64,000 bases of DNA from Linyphia triangularis (GCA_963978545.1 OZ021723.1:3472001-3536000), one strand, 5' to 3'; counted from the first letter of the stretch, positions 38,281 through 51,239 are shown. Notes: generated from the sequence alone by a model not told the origin. A program made the numbers and translations.

Positions 38281-39054
38281 TTAATTTGATATAATTCGTT
38301 TCTCCAACAAGTTCAAAGAATTATTAATTTGATATAATTCGTTTCTCCAACAAGTTCAAAGAATTATTAATTTGATATAATTCGTTTCTCCAACAAGTTC
38401 AAAGAATTATTAATTTGATATAATTCGTTTCTCCAACAAGCTCAAAGAATTATTAATTTGATATAATTCGTTTCTCCAACAAGTTCAAAGAATTATTAAT
38501 TTGATATAATTCGTTTCTCCAACAAGTTCAAAGAATTATTAATTTGATATAATTCGTTTCTCCAACAAGTTCAAAGAATTATTAATTTGATATAATTCGT
38601 TTCTCCAACAAGTTCAAAGAATTATTAATTTGATATAATTCGTTTCTCCAACAAGCTCAAAGAATTATTAATTTGATATAATTCGTTTCTCCAACAAGTT
38701 CAAAGAATTATTAATTTGATATAATTCGTTTCTCCAACAAGTTCAAAGAATTATTAATTTGATATAATTCGTTTCTCCAACAAGTTCAAAGAATTATTAA
38801 TTTGATATAATTCGTTTCTCCAACAAGTTCAAAGAATTATTAATTTGATATAATTCGTTTCTCCAACAAGTTCAAAGAATTATTAATTTGATATAATTCG
38901 TTTCTCCAACAAGTTCAAAGAATTATTAATTTGATATAATTCGTTTCTCCAACAAGTTCAAAGAATTATTAATTTGATATAATTCGTTTCTCCAACAAGT
39001 TCAAAGAATTATTAATTTGATATAATTCGTTTCTCCAACAAGTTCAAAGAATAA
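38281..39054 (+). repeat. 43-bp minisatellite, 18 units
   Basis: The unit TTAATTTGATATAATTCGTT plus TCTCCAACAAGTTCAAAGAA plus TTA repeats head to tail with almost no variation. A T-to-C change (CAAGCTCAAAG) is found only at 38441 and 38656, 215 bp (five units) apart. No spacers and no reading frame. Confidence 0.98.
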
Positions 39055-39210
39055 TTATATTAATTTCATTTGTTGGTAAAAATTTCGTATTGTCTTTCTT
39101 TCTGTGTGAAGTTTTGAACTACCTTGGAACTTATTTCCTCCTCTGTAACTGCATCCTTCTCCATAATTAATCTCACAATCTCTAGCACAACCACAGTGTA
39201 AGAGGAACTA

Positions 39211-39455
39211 CTATACTAAACTCCAACTTAACTTGACATCACTGGACGATAGATCTTCACCGTGCTCATAGGCAATTAATCCATTTTAACGGAGTGAAGA
39301 CATAATTCTCGCCAAACCACAATCCTGTAGAGAACAAAAGGCTATAAGGTTTGGCTAGAATTATATCTTCACTCCTCTAAACTGGATTAATTACCTATGA
39401 GCACTGTGACGATCTACCGTCTAGTGATGTCAAGTTAAGTTGAAGTTTAGTATAG
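39211..39455 (+). mobile_element. 245-bp MITE, copy 3
   Basis: Termini CTATACTAAACTCCAACTTA and its near-complement, core CTGTAGAGAACAAAAGG in the same orientation as copy 1. It is more diverged (CAATTAATCC instead of TATTTAATCC). Confidence 0.92.
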
Positions 39456-39485
39456 TAAGGATCATTTCCTTTACTCGATATGTTA

Positions 39486-40082
39486 CAATCTTCTATCTTT
39501 TAACCCAGTTCATCTTGAAAATACTTTGTATAAAACCGAGAAATTAGACGAATAGGTGCTAAAAAGTTTACTTAATGAAATGACATAAATTAAAAAATCA
39601 AAAAGAGGGTTTAATATATTTTATTTCATAAATGAATATTTAAAAAAGAGAGTAAAAGACTATTGGATGCAGGTGGAGCCACTTCATAGACTTGACGTAA
39701 GGATTTAAAATATAAAATAAAATATATTAGATGCTATTTTGATTTTTTTTAATTTATGACATTTCATTATCACATTTAAAGACAGTTGGCAAGAAAACTT
39801 GCCAAACGAAATTTTAGTTTTTTTTCTTTGCTATTAAATTGCGATTATGATTCTACTTAGTGCTTTTTAAAAATCATAAAAACAATTTCCCAAAAAATCT
39901 GAAAAATTCAAAATACACCTAAAGGATCAAACTAAACAAAATGAAAGTTAAAAACAATTACTGTTTTTTCATTTCAAAGTCGTCTTTATTGGGTTAAGCG
40001 ATCATTTTCGTACGCACTCACCAAATTTCAAGGTTTTCAACAAAGTAGTTTCTAAATGCACTGGGCCTTAAGATTGAAACAT
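39486..40082. mobile_element. palindromic element of family E, copy 1
   Basis: AATACTTTGTATAAAACC and GAAATGACATAAATTAAAAA on the left pair with TAATTTATGACATTTCATTA and AGGTTTTCAACAAAGTAGTT on the right. The right end, GTAGTTTCTAAATGCACTGG, is shared with the element at 58.3-58.6 kb. It starts 30 bp after MITE copy 3. Confidence 0.7.
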
Positions 40083-40854
40083 AGCGAGTGTAGGGAACGA
40101 TCCCTACCAGGGCTTCCTTTGAGTTTTCATGAGTTTGTAGATATCAACATAACGTCGATGATGTCGATCGATATGAGAATTGTGCATCATTTTCAGACTC
40201 AAATGTTTATAAAAGAAGTTCAACCACAGCACCACATTTCTCGAAATTGCATGGTTTAAAGTTTGCCTGATTGGCATTTTCAAATACTTTTTTTTTTCCT
40301 TTTCTAGTAATTTTTGGATGATTCGAATGTCAAGTCCTCAAAAGTATACATTTTACAATCAGTCTTTCCGCTGGTCATGTATATGTGAACTTTGATTTGA
40401 GAATTCGTCTGTTTTTTGGATAAGCATACTTGCATAAAGATGGGTACTTGGCAACACTCAGAAATTTTAGAAAAAGGTGGACTTTTGCTTTTAAATTTTT
40501 TTTTCATGTTATTTGTAATAAAAAGATAGCATTTTAAAACCTCTTTGACTTTATAAAAACTCTTATTTAGAAAAAATTTCTAATTTATTGATGATATGTA
40601 AAAATCTCCACTATCGTGAAATCATACACAAATTTAAACCTAAATTTAATTTCAAGATCCATTGTGCTTAATGTAAAATAAATATGAATCATTTTCTCTT
40701 TATTTCAATTTTTCTACTAAAAAGAACACGTAACTGTTTTTTTTTTTTGTTTTTTTTCGTCAATACCAAGGATGATCGCTCCTTGAAGCTTATAATAACA
40801 ATACAAAATTATTTTTACGTTATAAACAACTAAATGTAAATAATTTAAATGTCT

Positions 40855-41010
40855 TGCTATATTTCTTCGATGAAAAAATTTCCGAATGAAATTTTCCACA
40901 AAAATATCAGAAAAGTGTAAAATTGTTAATACATAAGAACCAGTAGACATCTGAAGATATTGACTAAAACTTTTAAAATTTTGCATACCTTTTACTTTTA
41001 ACCTAAATGG
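40855..41010 (-). repeat. interspersed family I, copy 2
   Basis: Minus-strand TTTAGGTTAAAAGTAAA, ATGCAAAATTTTAA, TTCAGATGTCTACTGG and TTTACACTTTTCTGATATTT are collinear with copy 1. Confidence 0.6.
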
Positions 41011-41414
41011 GATCTTTAAATTGGGGTTTTTTTACCCGGCTTAATGACTACCCATCAGAAAAATATTTACAATTTTACATTAATTCTTAGATTTCACACT
41101 ACATTAATGTAGATAGAAGCTCAAATAAAAATACTGCTAGTCTATCTAAAGTCAGCCTTTCCGACAAAACTACAAATTCTTTAAATGGGAGAGACGTGCT
41201 AAATAAAAGGTCACGTCTAGACAATTTCTCAGATACAATCGAAATTCAACCAGAATTTATGAACGGAAGTACGGGAAGTAAATTTCAGTGCCTTAAGCTA
41301 TTGATATATAAGCTTGTGTCATATATCAGTTGAAAGGTTTCGACATTATTAGAGGGATTACATAAAATTCAAATCGAAGTTACAAATAAAAAAGCTTTAA
41401 AATTCAACCAAAAG

Positions 41415-41715
41415 AGTTACACGAGCGCTGGCAGAATTAATTTCAAGGGGGAGCTGATGGTACCGAAGGGGATGCATGGAGGTTAATTTTTTTTTGTTTT
41501 ACTTTGAACTTTCAATTGGATATCTTATTAAAATTTTAATTGATCGTTATGTATTGAATTTATTATCCATTGAATATTTGAAAAAAAAAACCTATATCAT
41601 ACTTCTCTTTTCAGTGAATCACTCCATTTTTCTACAGATAATATTCATTTTCAAGATCCAGGGGGCTACAAATGCACCTCTTTGCACTTTCCTGGGGGTG
41701 CCCATGAACAGGGCC
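41415..41715 (+). repeat. interspersed family C, copy 2
   Basis: GGCAGAATTAATTTCA, TTTTCAGTGAATCACTCCAT and GCACTTTCCTGGGGGTGCCC are collinear with copy 1. A block with GGGCCAGCGTTAGTGGTGGG follows. Confidence 0.6.
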
Positions 41716-42792
41716 AGCGTTAGTGGTGGGGCAATCCGGGACTCTGCATGAGGCGTCAACCTTAGGAGGCAGAAAATGGGCTGTGAAATTAACTAGTTTA
41801 TGAAGAAAATGATTAAACGAAGATTAATTTTAATACTTATAAAAAATTAATAGGTAGAATTTAAGGTATACGTATAGGTTTCAAAAAAAATTTTTCTTTT
41901 AATTTTCAATTTAAAAATTAGATCTTTGCACCTTGAAAAGTACATTATTTGTTAAACTGTTTCCAATATTTTTTTTTTTTTTAAATTTCTTCTATTTTAA
42001 TAATTAATTAACATTTAATCAATTAATTAGGCTAATTTCGAACAGTAATGACAAACATTCTAATTAACCCACAAATACAATTTTGGTGTTCAATAATGCG
42101 TAATACCCTGCTCTATATTTTGACTCTATTAACAGAGTTTTACAGTGTGTATATTTTGTGATATCTTGCTTTAACTGAATCTGTTAGAAAAATCCAAGTT
42201 TTTGTACACAAAATCTTATCTTTAAAATTCAATTAAAAAAATATTTATTAACAAATCACTCAGTATTTATGGTCAAAACATTCAACAATGTGTGCAGATT
42301 ATACAGCAAAAAACAAATTTCGAAAAATATTATTTAAACTGGAGTTATTACTGTTGGAATGAAATGCAAAATAGAAAAAACTACAATCCGAGACTAACTT
42401 TTAAAAAGTATTTTTTTTATATAAAAATTTTTTAGTATTATACTAATTATTATATTTTTCCTTTTTAGTATGCTCCTTCATCATAGGGTTTCCTTCTTTT
42501 GTGTTGTTTTTATTTTGCTTTTGTTTTTTACAGCCTTACAAATCTTACCCGATTTTTGCAAATTTTGCAATTTGAAGTCTATACGTATACCTTAAATAAA
42601 ATTTGCTTTTAATATATATTACGAACTTTTAAGTATACGTACCCTCTCAATTAAAAAATCCTCAACCATGAGAGCACATAAAAATGTTGAGGTATGTATT
42701 TTTCAAATAAACACGTTTTGAAAGATGAGTAGAGTTTTCGTATATTAAAGACCAAATCCAAAACCGAACCATAGAATATTTATACAATATTT

Positions 42793-43250
42793 ATGAATAT
42801 TTATGATTTAAAAGATACCACTCAAAATGACTTACTAAAATATTGTAAAGATCAACAAATAGTGTTAACTGATGGGAATTCATCGGATATAAAAGCGTTA
42901 GACCTGGCAGACAAGATCGGTTTTGGCCTTACTGAATAAAAAAGAAAGTCCAATCGAGATTTTAAAATTCATTTCAAAGCTGTATTTGGTTCCGAATCTC
43001 GGTATAGTTTTAAGAATCTGGCTTACTCTCCCAATAAGTGTTGGCAAGTTGTTCTCCAAATTAAAGTTAACTAAAAAAATTAATTTTACCATTTACAACT
43101 ATAGAAGATATGCTAAATGACTTGAAAACGTTAGCCATTGAACATGAGCTATCTGAAGAAATTGATGTCAAAAAAACAATTATCAAAAAATTCTCAGAAT
43201 TAAAAGTGAGAAAAAGCACTTCTAAGTTTAACTGCAATTTTAATAATTAA
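42793..43250 (+). pseudogene. decayed hAT-family transposase, C-terminal dimerisation region
   Basis: Three plus-strand frames carry consecutive parts of one protein. Frame 1 (about 42796-42937) reads NDLLKYCKDQQIVLTDG then DIKALDLADKIGF and a stop. Frame 2 (42923-43120) reads SPIEILKFI, VLRIWLTLPISV and LFSKLKLTKK. Frame 3 (about 43095-43250) reads LKTLAIEHELSEEID and KKFSELKVRKS, then a stop. The order matches the C-terminal hAT dimerisation domain, where a 'leu-leu-ile-pro-val-ser' strand is followed by A-x-x-ER-S-F-S-x-L-K and later by 'x-S-I-E-H-E'. Here the A-x-x-ER part is missing between PISV and LFSKLKL, so the copy is broken by at least two frameshifts, a stop and a small deletion. 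The N-terminal zinc finger and catalytic regions were not found upstream. In an intact element this domain mediates transposase multimerisation in the nucleus. This copy cannot be functional. Confidence 0.7.
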
Positions 43251-43479
43251 GTTTTTAGTTTTAGTGGTTCTATAATTTGTTTTTCTGTCTTTTTAAGATA
43301 TGCATTTGATAATTATATACTAGATTTGTGTATTTCCTTTTTTTCTGTGCAACCTTAATTTCAATTTAGTGCCAAAATCATAAATCAAGAAATTTGTATT
43401 TTTGGCAAATCAAAACTTCCACATTTTTAATACCAATTTTTTTGCTCACATTTTATTTTACTACTACTTTTACTTTAAT

Positions 43480-43745
43480 AATGATTTAGAGTGGTTACAG
43501 CCCGGAGGCACTATGCCACTGGTCATAATTGAGCCCGAAGGCCGATCGACATAAAATATAAAAATATAAATTGCATGAAAAGTTACAGTGAGGGACGGAC
43601 GGGACAGGACAAAATAAAAAGAAAGAAAAGTGAGAAGGGCTTAGATTATCTCTTTTATTTTTTGTTATAAAGTGGTGGCATTTTACCTTTTTGCCCAGGG
43701 AGGCGAAACTCCTAGCGCCAGCCCTGCCCATGAAAGAGTGCAGTA
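43480..43745. repeat. G+C-richer insert, probably transposon-derived
   Basis: AGCCCGGAGGCACTATGCC at one end and GCGAAACTCCTAGCGCCAGC at the other contrast with the A+T-rich flanks. The latter phrase resembles the GGGCCAGCGTTAGTGG block at 41.71 kb. The minus-strand frame of 110 codons has no recognised motif. Confidence 0.35.
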
Positions 43746-43749
43746 TGGG

Positions 43750-44820
43750 TATCTGCAGATAAAGATACGAATATTCATTGACACAATTTTTCGCCAAACC
43801 TGTCTTCCTATTTGCCAACTCAGTCATTGAATGTCACTAAATTTCAATTGTTTCATAACTGTAACTGATGTTATGCCATTTAAAGAAATTGCCTTTTACT
43901 GGAAGTTTATATTGGGCGAGATTTAATGATTTTCATAAAGAAAATTAAATTTTGGAAAGTTCGAATTCAAAAGTAGGTTAAAAAAACATTATGTGGCTGA
44001 TTTTTAATGATTGATTATACATTTTTACAATTTTTATTGCATACCATTTCGGGGAATAATTATTTATAAAAGTACATCTCGATTTAAGAAGTTTCTGTAT
44101 TATTATGTCTACTGTACTAACATACTAATATTTCTTGAATTTTAACAAAAAAGTTTCAATAGACATTAATATTAAATTCATTATTTCCCATTGGTTTAAA
44201 TTTACTAAAAATATAAACCTCACATTGTGAATCGTCATTCCCACTATGTTTCACAATAATATGAACACAAAGGTTTTCGTGCATGTATTCAAAATATACA
44301 TACGTGAAATGTCTTACGCCGTATTTATGCGTGAAATGACGAATGACGATGTAAAATAAATTAAAATAACCTGTTTTATATATTGCTGGAAAATATTCCT
44401 GACATTATAATCGATAAATGTGTCACATTTTGAACAAGTTACATAACGTGTGATTTTAAAAACTTTTAATATTCAAAACTTAATGTTCATGTCATAATGT
44501 AATCCACTGCAGTTAACGATTAATTGAAAGAGAATTTTATAAATGGAATTGACCTTAGTCAATTGGATTTAAAGTTGAATTAGCTTTAGATAAGGGGAAC
44601 AAAAAGGTTAAAAGTTTGCCTCAAAATGCATTTTGTGGTTTTTAGTGTATTTCAATATTTCAAATGTTTTCTAAGAAATTATAAAAATTAGTGAGTAATG
44701 TATGCATTAATAATTAATTTTATTTTAATTTTTAGGAAAAAAAATAAACTATAAAAAAACTAGATATAAAAATATTTATACTTCAAAATCTGTTTATTCA
44801 AAATGATGTTTTTTCTATAC
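43750..44820. other. no recognised gene
   Basis: A+T-rich sequence. An (AT)n array follows at 44826-44866. Confidence 0.5.
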
Positions 44821-44822
44821 AA

Positions 44823-44869
<47 letters not shown>

Positions 44870-45020
44870 AATTTACTCAATATACTTTGTTTTGATATTT
44901 CTTCTTTTACACACTACTATCTTTAACAGAACTGCCAATCAGATTATTTCTTTAAAAAAATTATTAATCATGTCCTTTTTTACTTGTCTATACAAAAAAA
45001 AAAAAAAAAAAAAAAAAAAA

Positions 45021-45445
45021 CTAGGCGTGTGGAACATTGCACAATTTTGCGATAATTATAGCATTCGCAAAAAGAAAAACACCAAAATTGCTATATATTG
45101 GAAATTTTTTGTTTCATAAACATCACATTTCCTTTTTTGTAAAGCGAAACAGAGAAGAAATCAGTCGTTGATGTGCCATATTCATTGTTCAAGGGAAAAG
45201 CGCATTTCTTCTAAAATCTGAGCTGGGGATACTTAAAGAAACTCAAAAGTCTACAACAACAATTTTATTACAGCAGCAATTTTATTCAAAATCCTAAACG
45301 CCATTTTTTGGCAATTACTGAAAAATGTAAAAATTTTCAAAGGCTACCTCAAGCGCAGTTTTGATAAAAACCTTAATGACAGGTCCCATGGCCACAACTA
45401 ACTCGTATGCTAAAATTGAACATCGTAGATTTCATCCGTTCGTGA
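45021..45445 (-). repeat. interspersed family A, copy 5
   Basis: Begins ACTAGGCGTGTGGAACATTG (reverse complement of the family end). It includes TTTTTGGCAATTACTGAAA and ACAGGTCCCATGGCCACAAC, shared with copies 1 and 7. An A-run precedes it. Confidence 0.65.
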
Positions 45446-45499
45446 GTAATTCTAATCCCATACATACATTTTTTCTAGACCACTATTTGAAATCAGCAC

Positions 45500-46830
45500 T
45501 TTTCAAAATAGGTAGGAATGCAAAAAATGGACGAATTAATTAAAACCTACCCTTTAATTAAATTAAATTATTAAAATTAAATCCTTCACCTTAAAATAAA
45601 CAAACTACGCCTTAATGTTTATTGAAAAATCGTGCCTCCCCCCCCCCCCTCCAAGCTTATAATATTCTAACTAGTTTTATAATTCGAAATTTTAAATTTA
45701 CAATGTCATTATAGTAACTCCAATAATAAAAGTAAGATGAAACTCTCTTACCGTTAAACATACCTAATTAAAAAGTAACTTCGGACATTATGATTATAAT
45801 AAAAAAAAATTGATGCATTTAATTATCGAGTAACTTCGAAATAGGTGAAGATAAGAAGGTTATTTAGTACAGTAATTAGTATCGTACATATCGAATGCTT
45901 GTGGAATGACTAAAAAAGAAGCTTATAATTAAGAAAGTTCGTTACATGTGAATTACCTACATTAAAGAGTGAAAAAGGTAAAAAATATACACATCTGAAA
46001 GCTAATGAAACACAAAGAAAATTTTGATTACCTTTACATATTTGGAGTATTGAATATTAATATTCTGGCAACTCACTTATGTACGTGATATGATTACTTT
46101 TGATGTTGTTTCGATTACGTATTTTAATATTTATGGAAATTTTAGATTTTGAAAATTTATTTAATGATTCATTTTTGACTCATTTTTTCAGAACTTTATT
46201 TAATGACTCATCTGCATTTTATAGATGTTTAATAATATTACTCGACTAACTGTCTTTCATTTGAATTAAGACAGAAAGAGATGCGAAAATTAAATTTATT
46301 TTTATGTTTTCCATATATATACTGATATAATTCTCTTAAAAGAAATTAACTCTCATACCTTAAATAATATAGTTTATTTTTTTTTTAAATTTATTAATCA
46401 ATAATAAATAAGAACAATAAAAAAACTTAAAATCACCTTCTAAAAATTGCATGCATTTATAAAATACAATGCTATATTTTTATTCATTTTAATCTCAAAA
46501 GCAAAATAACCATCACCAAAAAAGATACATAATTAAAGTTTGAAAGTTGCTTTGTTAGAAAACGAATGAAATTATGCTAATTATGAAGTATTGAAAGTGT
46601 AAATGTAAGGTTTTTTTTTTACTTAGGTATTCATTCCACTCTTAACAATTAATCGGTATATTTTTAAAGTAAAAACAATTATACAGGTTTGGTGTCGTAT
46701 ACACCTTTAATTATTTAATCAAAGTTTTATTGTACTAATGAACAAAAAAAACTTGAACAGAGAATAATCATTTTTAAATTTAACTTTTGACTACATGAAA
46801 AGTTTATCTTGTTAGGTTTTATTTTGTCCA
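45500..46830. other. no recognised gene
   Basis: A+T-rich sequence. A poly-C run lies near 45637. No element ends seen. Confidence 0.5.
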
Positions 46831-46837
46831 AGACTTA

Positions 46838-47600
46838 TCTATAATAATAAAACAAAGAGCCTGTTTGTGTGTCTGTTTGTGGAAATATAGAAATCTAATT
46901 AAGGATTTACAGTAATTTAATAGGCTAAGAGCTCTGAAATGTTTAACATGAGTAGTTCTAGGCTTTTAATTGTACCTTTGGCGAATCGAATGTTAAAATA
47001 TTAATTAGGGATTTATAATTAGTTGGGTTTTTTTTGTTACGAAGGCTTCTGCTCTGAAACTTTCAACATTAGTAGTTTTGACTTTCTAATTGGATTATTT
47101 TACAAACAGAATGTTAAAATTATAATTTGTAGTTTAGTTCAATTTTTAATTAATATTTTTACATAAAGCTACTTCTAATAAGCTTAAAATTTTGCAAATT
47201 TCAACATAAGTAGTTTTGGCCGTCTAATTTTGATTTTCACGAACACGATTTAAAATATTCTTAGAAGGGGAGCTATTTACGGAGATATTTTTTCCGTTCG
47301 ACATAGAAGGGGACTCTAATAATAAGGGTTCACGTAGTAAAAAATGTTTAGTGATTGAAGCGAGCTTCTGCTTAAAAAGCAATGAACCTTTCAGCGAGCG
47401 AAACGAGCTTGTGCTTGCATAGCAATGAAATTTTTTTAGTGAGTAATGCTAGTTGTGTTTGTTATAATGAAACTTTTAGCGAGGGAAACGGGCTTGGTTT
47501 TGTGTAGCAATAAACCTTCCTGCGAGCTAAGCGCCAAAAGCTGAGACCTATACACCAATGACGAATCTCCGCAACCGAGGCTCATGCAAATAGTAACACA
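46838..47600 (+). mobile_element. Helitron-like non-autonomous element, 5' end present, 3' end lost
   Basis: Starts A|TCTATAATAATAAAAC followed by TGTTTGTGTGTCTGTTTG. It carries about three units with CTCTGAAA-TTTCAACAT and TAGTTTTGGC, then the GCGAGCGAAACGAGCT segment (47395-47410) shared with the 9-kb element. The CTAG terminus is missing: homology stops near ATGACGAATCTCCGCAACCG. Confidence 0.65.
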
Positions 47601-48369
47601 GAAAACGCTACATAGTCTACAAACAAAAATATGATACATTAAATATGTATTTGTTCATGAATATTAATCACGTGCAATTAAGGAATAATTATTTTTCAAT
47701 TTGAGAAACGCTTGGGAAATTTAAGTTTTTGCTTACACATTTACACATTTTGAATTACTTGATACTTTGGTTTGAACATGTGATCGTCTTTTCTCACTAT
47801 CTCTAAAAGCAAGCTACGTATGTATATTATGAAAATTCCTTTATAACGTGAGAAACTACAAACTAAACAGAAATATTGCTTAAGCTTTTGTTTGCAACCA
47901 TATATAGTAGCAGCACTTTTACTTAATTTTTAATTGAAAAATAAAATAGAATTATCACTTCAAAATAAGCAATATTTAAAGATTATAGATTACCGTATTG
48001 ACTGTTGTGAAAAAAAAAATATCTGTAAAAAAACAAGTTTTTTTAAGCTGATTAATGAAAGTGAATATTTTGAAACACTGCCATTTTTGAAAAACCCAGA
48101 ACTGCATCCACAGTAGTTCAATTTCAAAACATCCACACTATCGGAACTGAACTAGACTGACCCTCATTAATTCTCATGCTACCTTTTTATAGGTTCGTGA
48201 CATTCTGCAAAATTCTAAAAATATCCATATGAAGCTAACCGTTGCCACTACTTTAAAGCTTGTATTTCTTATACTATTTACAACTTTTACATTAATAAAA
48301 AGCTATAAATAAAAGTGATTGCAGAACGAAAAAATAATTAGAATTTACCAAACATAATTTTTCTTTTCT

Positions 48370-48562
48370 AATGGCGGGCCCGTGTACTTACAGTTACTTG
48401 TTAGTGCTCGCAGTCATTTGGCCACTACAAGACCGGTAGCGATTGCCACTTGTGAAGGGGCACCCAGTGGGAAAGCTACCGTTGCCTCTAACTTAGGACA
48501 AACACTTCTTACATCCATGTCTTAACCCGGATTCGAACAAGAGACCCACCAGCGTAGAATCC
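48370..48562 (-). mobile_element. possible third tRNA-related SINE fragment
   Basis: A G+C-richer block whose minus strand contains GTTCGAATCC (plus 48529-48538) in a T-arm-like context (GGGTCTCTTGTTCGAATCCG). About 130 bp of unrelated sequence follows. The tRNA 5' part is poorly preserved. Confidence 0.4.
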
Positions 48563-48746
48563 TAATTATATATAATTATTTACAAATTCTCGTTCGTTAC
48601 AATATGTTTACTAACCATCAGCTGCAACAATTCTAACTAAGATACATAAAGATATTTTCAAGGAATATTATTCCACTCCCAATTCTAAAATAACTGCTGC
48701 TCAAAAAGCATATTATTTAAATCAATAAAGTAATTTAATGGTCAGG

Positions 48747-49528
48747 AAATATAGGCGCCCCCAGGAATATTTGCAAGGGGGTGCAAGATTGGATTATTAT
48801 CAAAATGATTTTTTTTAATGTTAATTAATAATAATGCATCATAAATTATACTATTTGAGAATAGTAAAAATTCATGGTATATATATTTGAAAGCGCAACC
48901 TTGTTCAAGAAAGGAAAAAATACAAAATAGTAAAAATATTAAAATATATATTTTTAACGATTTTTTTTATCGTCCAACGATCTCACTGCATTCAAGAGGC
49001 AGTGTTTAGAATAGAGGAACTCGAAGATGCAAAAATACAGAAGAGTAATTTTTTTTTTATTTCTTCCAAGTTTCGGGTACAATGAAAATGAAAAGAAAAA
49101 AAAGAAAAAAAAAATTCAAAATGAAACACAAAGGCAGTGTTGGAATACATTCAATTGAATTCTCAAAATTGATTTGAAGATAATACATTTGATGACTTAA
49201 AAAACAAAATATTTTCCTAGAATTTTAAGAAATACACAGGAAATGATTATACAATAAAAGGAATAAATACTTCTACTCATCAGCCTCTAGTAATCATAGA
49301 CAATAATCGCCAGAAAAACGTCACGCAAGTAGCTATAAAAAACGACAGAGGAAAGAAACAATAGAATAAATTATTAGAAAAAAATGCTCATTGTAACATA
49401 CAATTGTAAACGTCACAAGAGCTTTTTTTTTATCATGGAATTGACATATTTCCCTCATTTTTTATAAATTTTCAAGAGCCAGGGGGGTGCAAGTGCATCT
49501 CCTTACACCCTCCTGGGGGATCCCATGT
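48747..49528. repeat. family C-related element with inverted ends
   Basis: GGCGCCCCCAGGAATATTTG at the left and CACCCTCCTGGGGGATCCC at the right are imperfect inverted repeats. The right end AGGGGGGTGCAAGTGCATCT matches the other family C ends. No coding sequence. Confidence 0.5.
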
Positions 49529-49529
49529 C

Positions 49530-50590
49530 AGGAAACGATGTAAGAATAGTGGTGTCTTGGATGGTACAAAGCGTATCAGGTTAAGAAGCCACAGTAGTAT
49601 TATTTAAAAACTTTTTAAATGAAAACTCGATTTTTCCTAAATTGAAATGCTTGATTCATAGTAAAAAATAATTATTCAGAATATTCATTGAAATTTTATA
49701 CAGTACATATCGAACATGAACGACCAATTGTGTGGTTTTAAAAAACAATTATAAGAAAACACAATCAGAATGCATTAATTCGTTTATTAAAAGATACTAA
49801 GGGCATATTAAAAAATGTATCCGTCAAAATGTTTTATTATGGGGTTTTGTAGACACGTGATAGCAAAATGGAATTATCGGGAGAATGACCCATATATTTA
49901 AAGACTTAAAATAAGACCATTTTAACAAATGTTAACTTTCTTTTTTAAATAGAAGAAGGTATTTTTATTATTTATTTTTTATCGCCAAAAAAAATACCTT
50001 AAAATCTAGAAAGAAATAATAATGTATTTTTTCGAGTTTCGTCGAATCGAGAGAAATTGTGTGGAATTTGCATTCACAGAAAGTTCTACTGAGGATAAGA
50101 AGTTAAAGCAATACGAATAGGGAATGCCCAGCAAATTAGTTCCAGGTTATTCTTTTCTAGGAACAAAATGTTCTTTTCGAGAGGAAAATACGAAGGAAAT
50201 GCAACTTATATGGAAATCTAAAGAAAAGTATTGCTGCCATCTGGAGCTTTAACAATTTAATTTATTTTCCTTCTTGCCTATGTATATCGTTGAAAATGTT
50301 ATGGATGATGGCATAGACACTTGGGAATGATACTCTGGAGAAATCTTTCGGCTGGGAAAAGTATTTTGTCGCCTACTCTTGCGAAAGAGATGTATGCCTT
50401 TTAAGGTTTGCATGAGCCTACAAAGTCAGTTTTGTCACATAGATCGCTATAATAGGGTGTTATTTTGCTGGTTTTTATTTTATGATCATATTCCTAGGGA
50501 TTATTTTATTTCTTATAAGATTGAGATGGATTATTTAATATTTAAATATTCACAAGTTGAAGTACAAAAAAAAAACACTTACTGCACATT
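49530..50590. other. no recognised gene
   Basis: A 77-codon frame at 50379-50612 has no motif and ends in LINE-tail sequence. Confidence 0.5.
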
Positions 50591-50594
50591 CAAA

Positions 50595-51235
50595 TATAAA
50601 TACAAATCTTAAGACCAACAACAGGCTCAAAGCCCAACAGGGTTGGTCGAGTAAATATATATATACACGTATATAGAAATAGAAAACAACTTGCATACGA
50701 CAGTTACACGATCATACATACAATACAGCCTAGTTACAGGATCATGCACACAATATACATTAGTTACATGATTATACAATACAATATACATAATACAATA
50801 CAATATACATAATACAATACAATATACATAATACAATACAATATACATAATACAATACAATATACATAATACAATACAATATACATAATACAATACAATA
50901 TACATAATACAATACAATGCACATAATACAATGCAATATACAAAGTTGACACAACGTTTGACAATCATACTGGAAAAATGCAATACATAATGCAAGCAAT
51001 ATATACAAGCTGACACAATATACAATAGCTACAGGACTATACAATACAATATACATAATACAATACAATACACAAAGTTGATACAGCGTTCGACAATCAT
51101 ACCGGAAAAATGCAATATACAATACAAGCTGACAAATTCCACAAAAACCAACAGTACGCAAACATAAGCAACCAAATATGGTAACAAAATAACCTAAATT
51201 AAATATATACAAAGTACAAAATATAAGTTACTTAC
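50595..51235 (-). mobile_element. 5'-truncated CR1-like LINE, 3' UTR only
   Basis: This is the reverse complement of the LINE 3' UTR at about 62005-62612: same ends, same duplicated block, same CAACCCTGTTGGGC motif near the terminus. It holds more 19-bp ATACAATACAATATACATA-type units (about nine in a row at 50765-50930) than the other copy. Coding sequence is missing, as expected for target-primed truncation. Confidence 0.8.
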
Positions 51236-51239
51236 TTCC

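Noticed and set aside
38281..39054. CRISPR-like array
   Set aside because: Units are directly adjacent with no unique spacers, and the genome is eukaryotic.
43495..43827. 110-codon minus-strand frame
   Set aside because: Unrecognised; it lies in a G+C-rich insert that looks transposon-derived.
50627..51212. Cys/Tyr/Ile/Leu-rich frames, also at 62025-62572
   Set aside because: Translation of the LINE 3' UTR repeats; no conserved motif.
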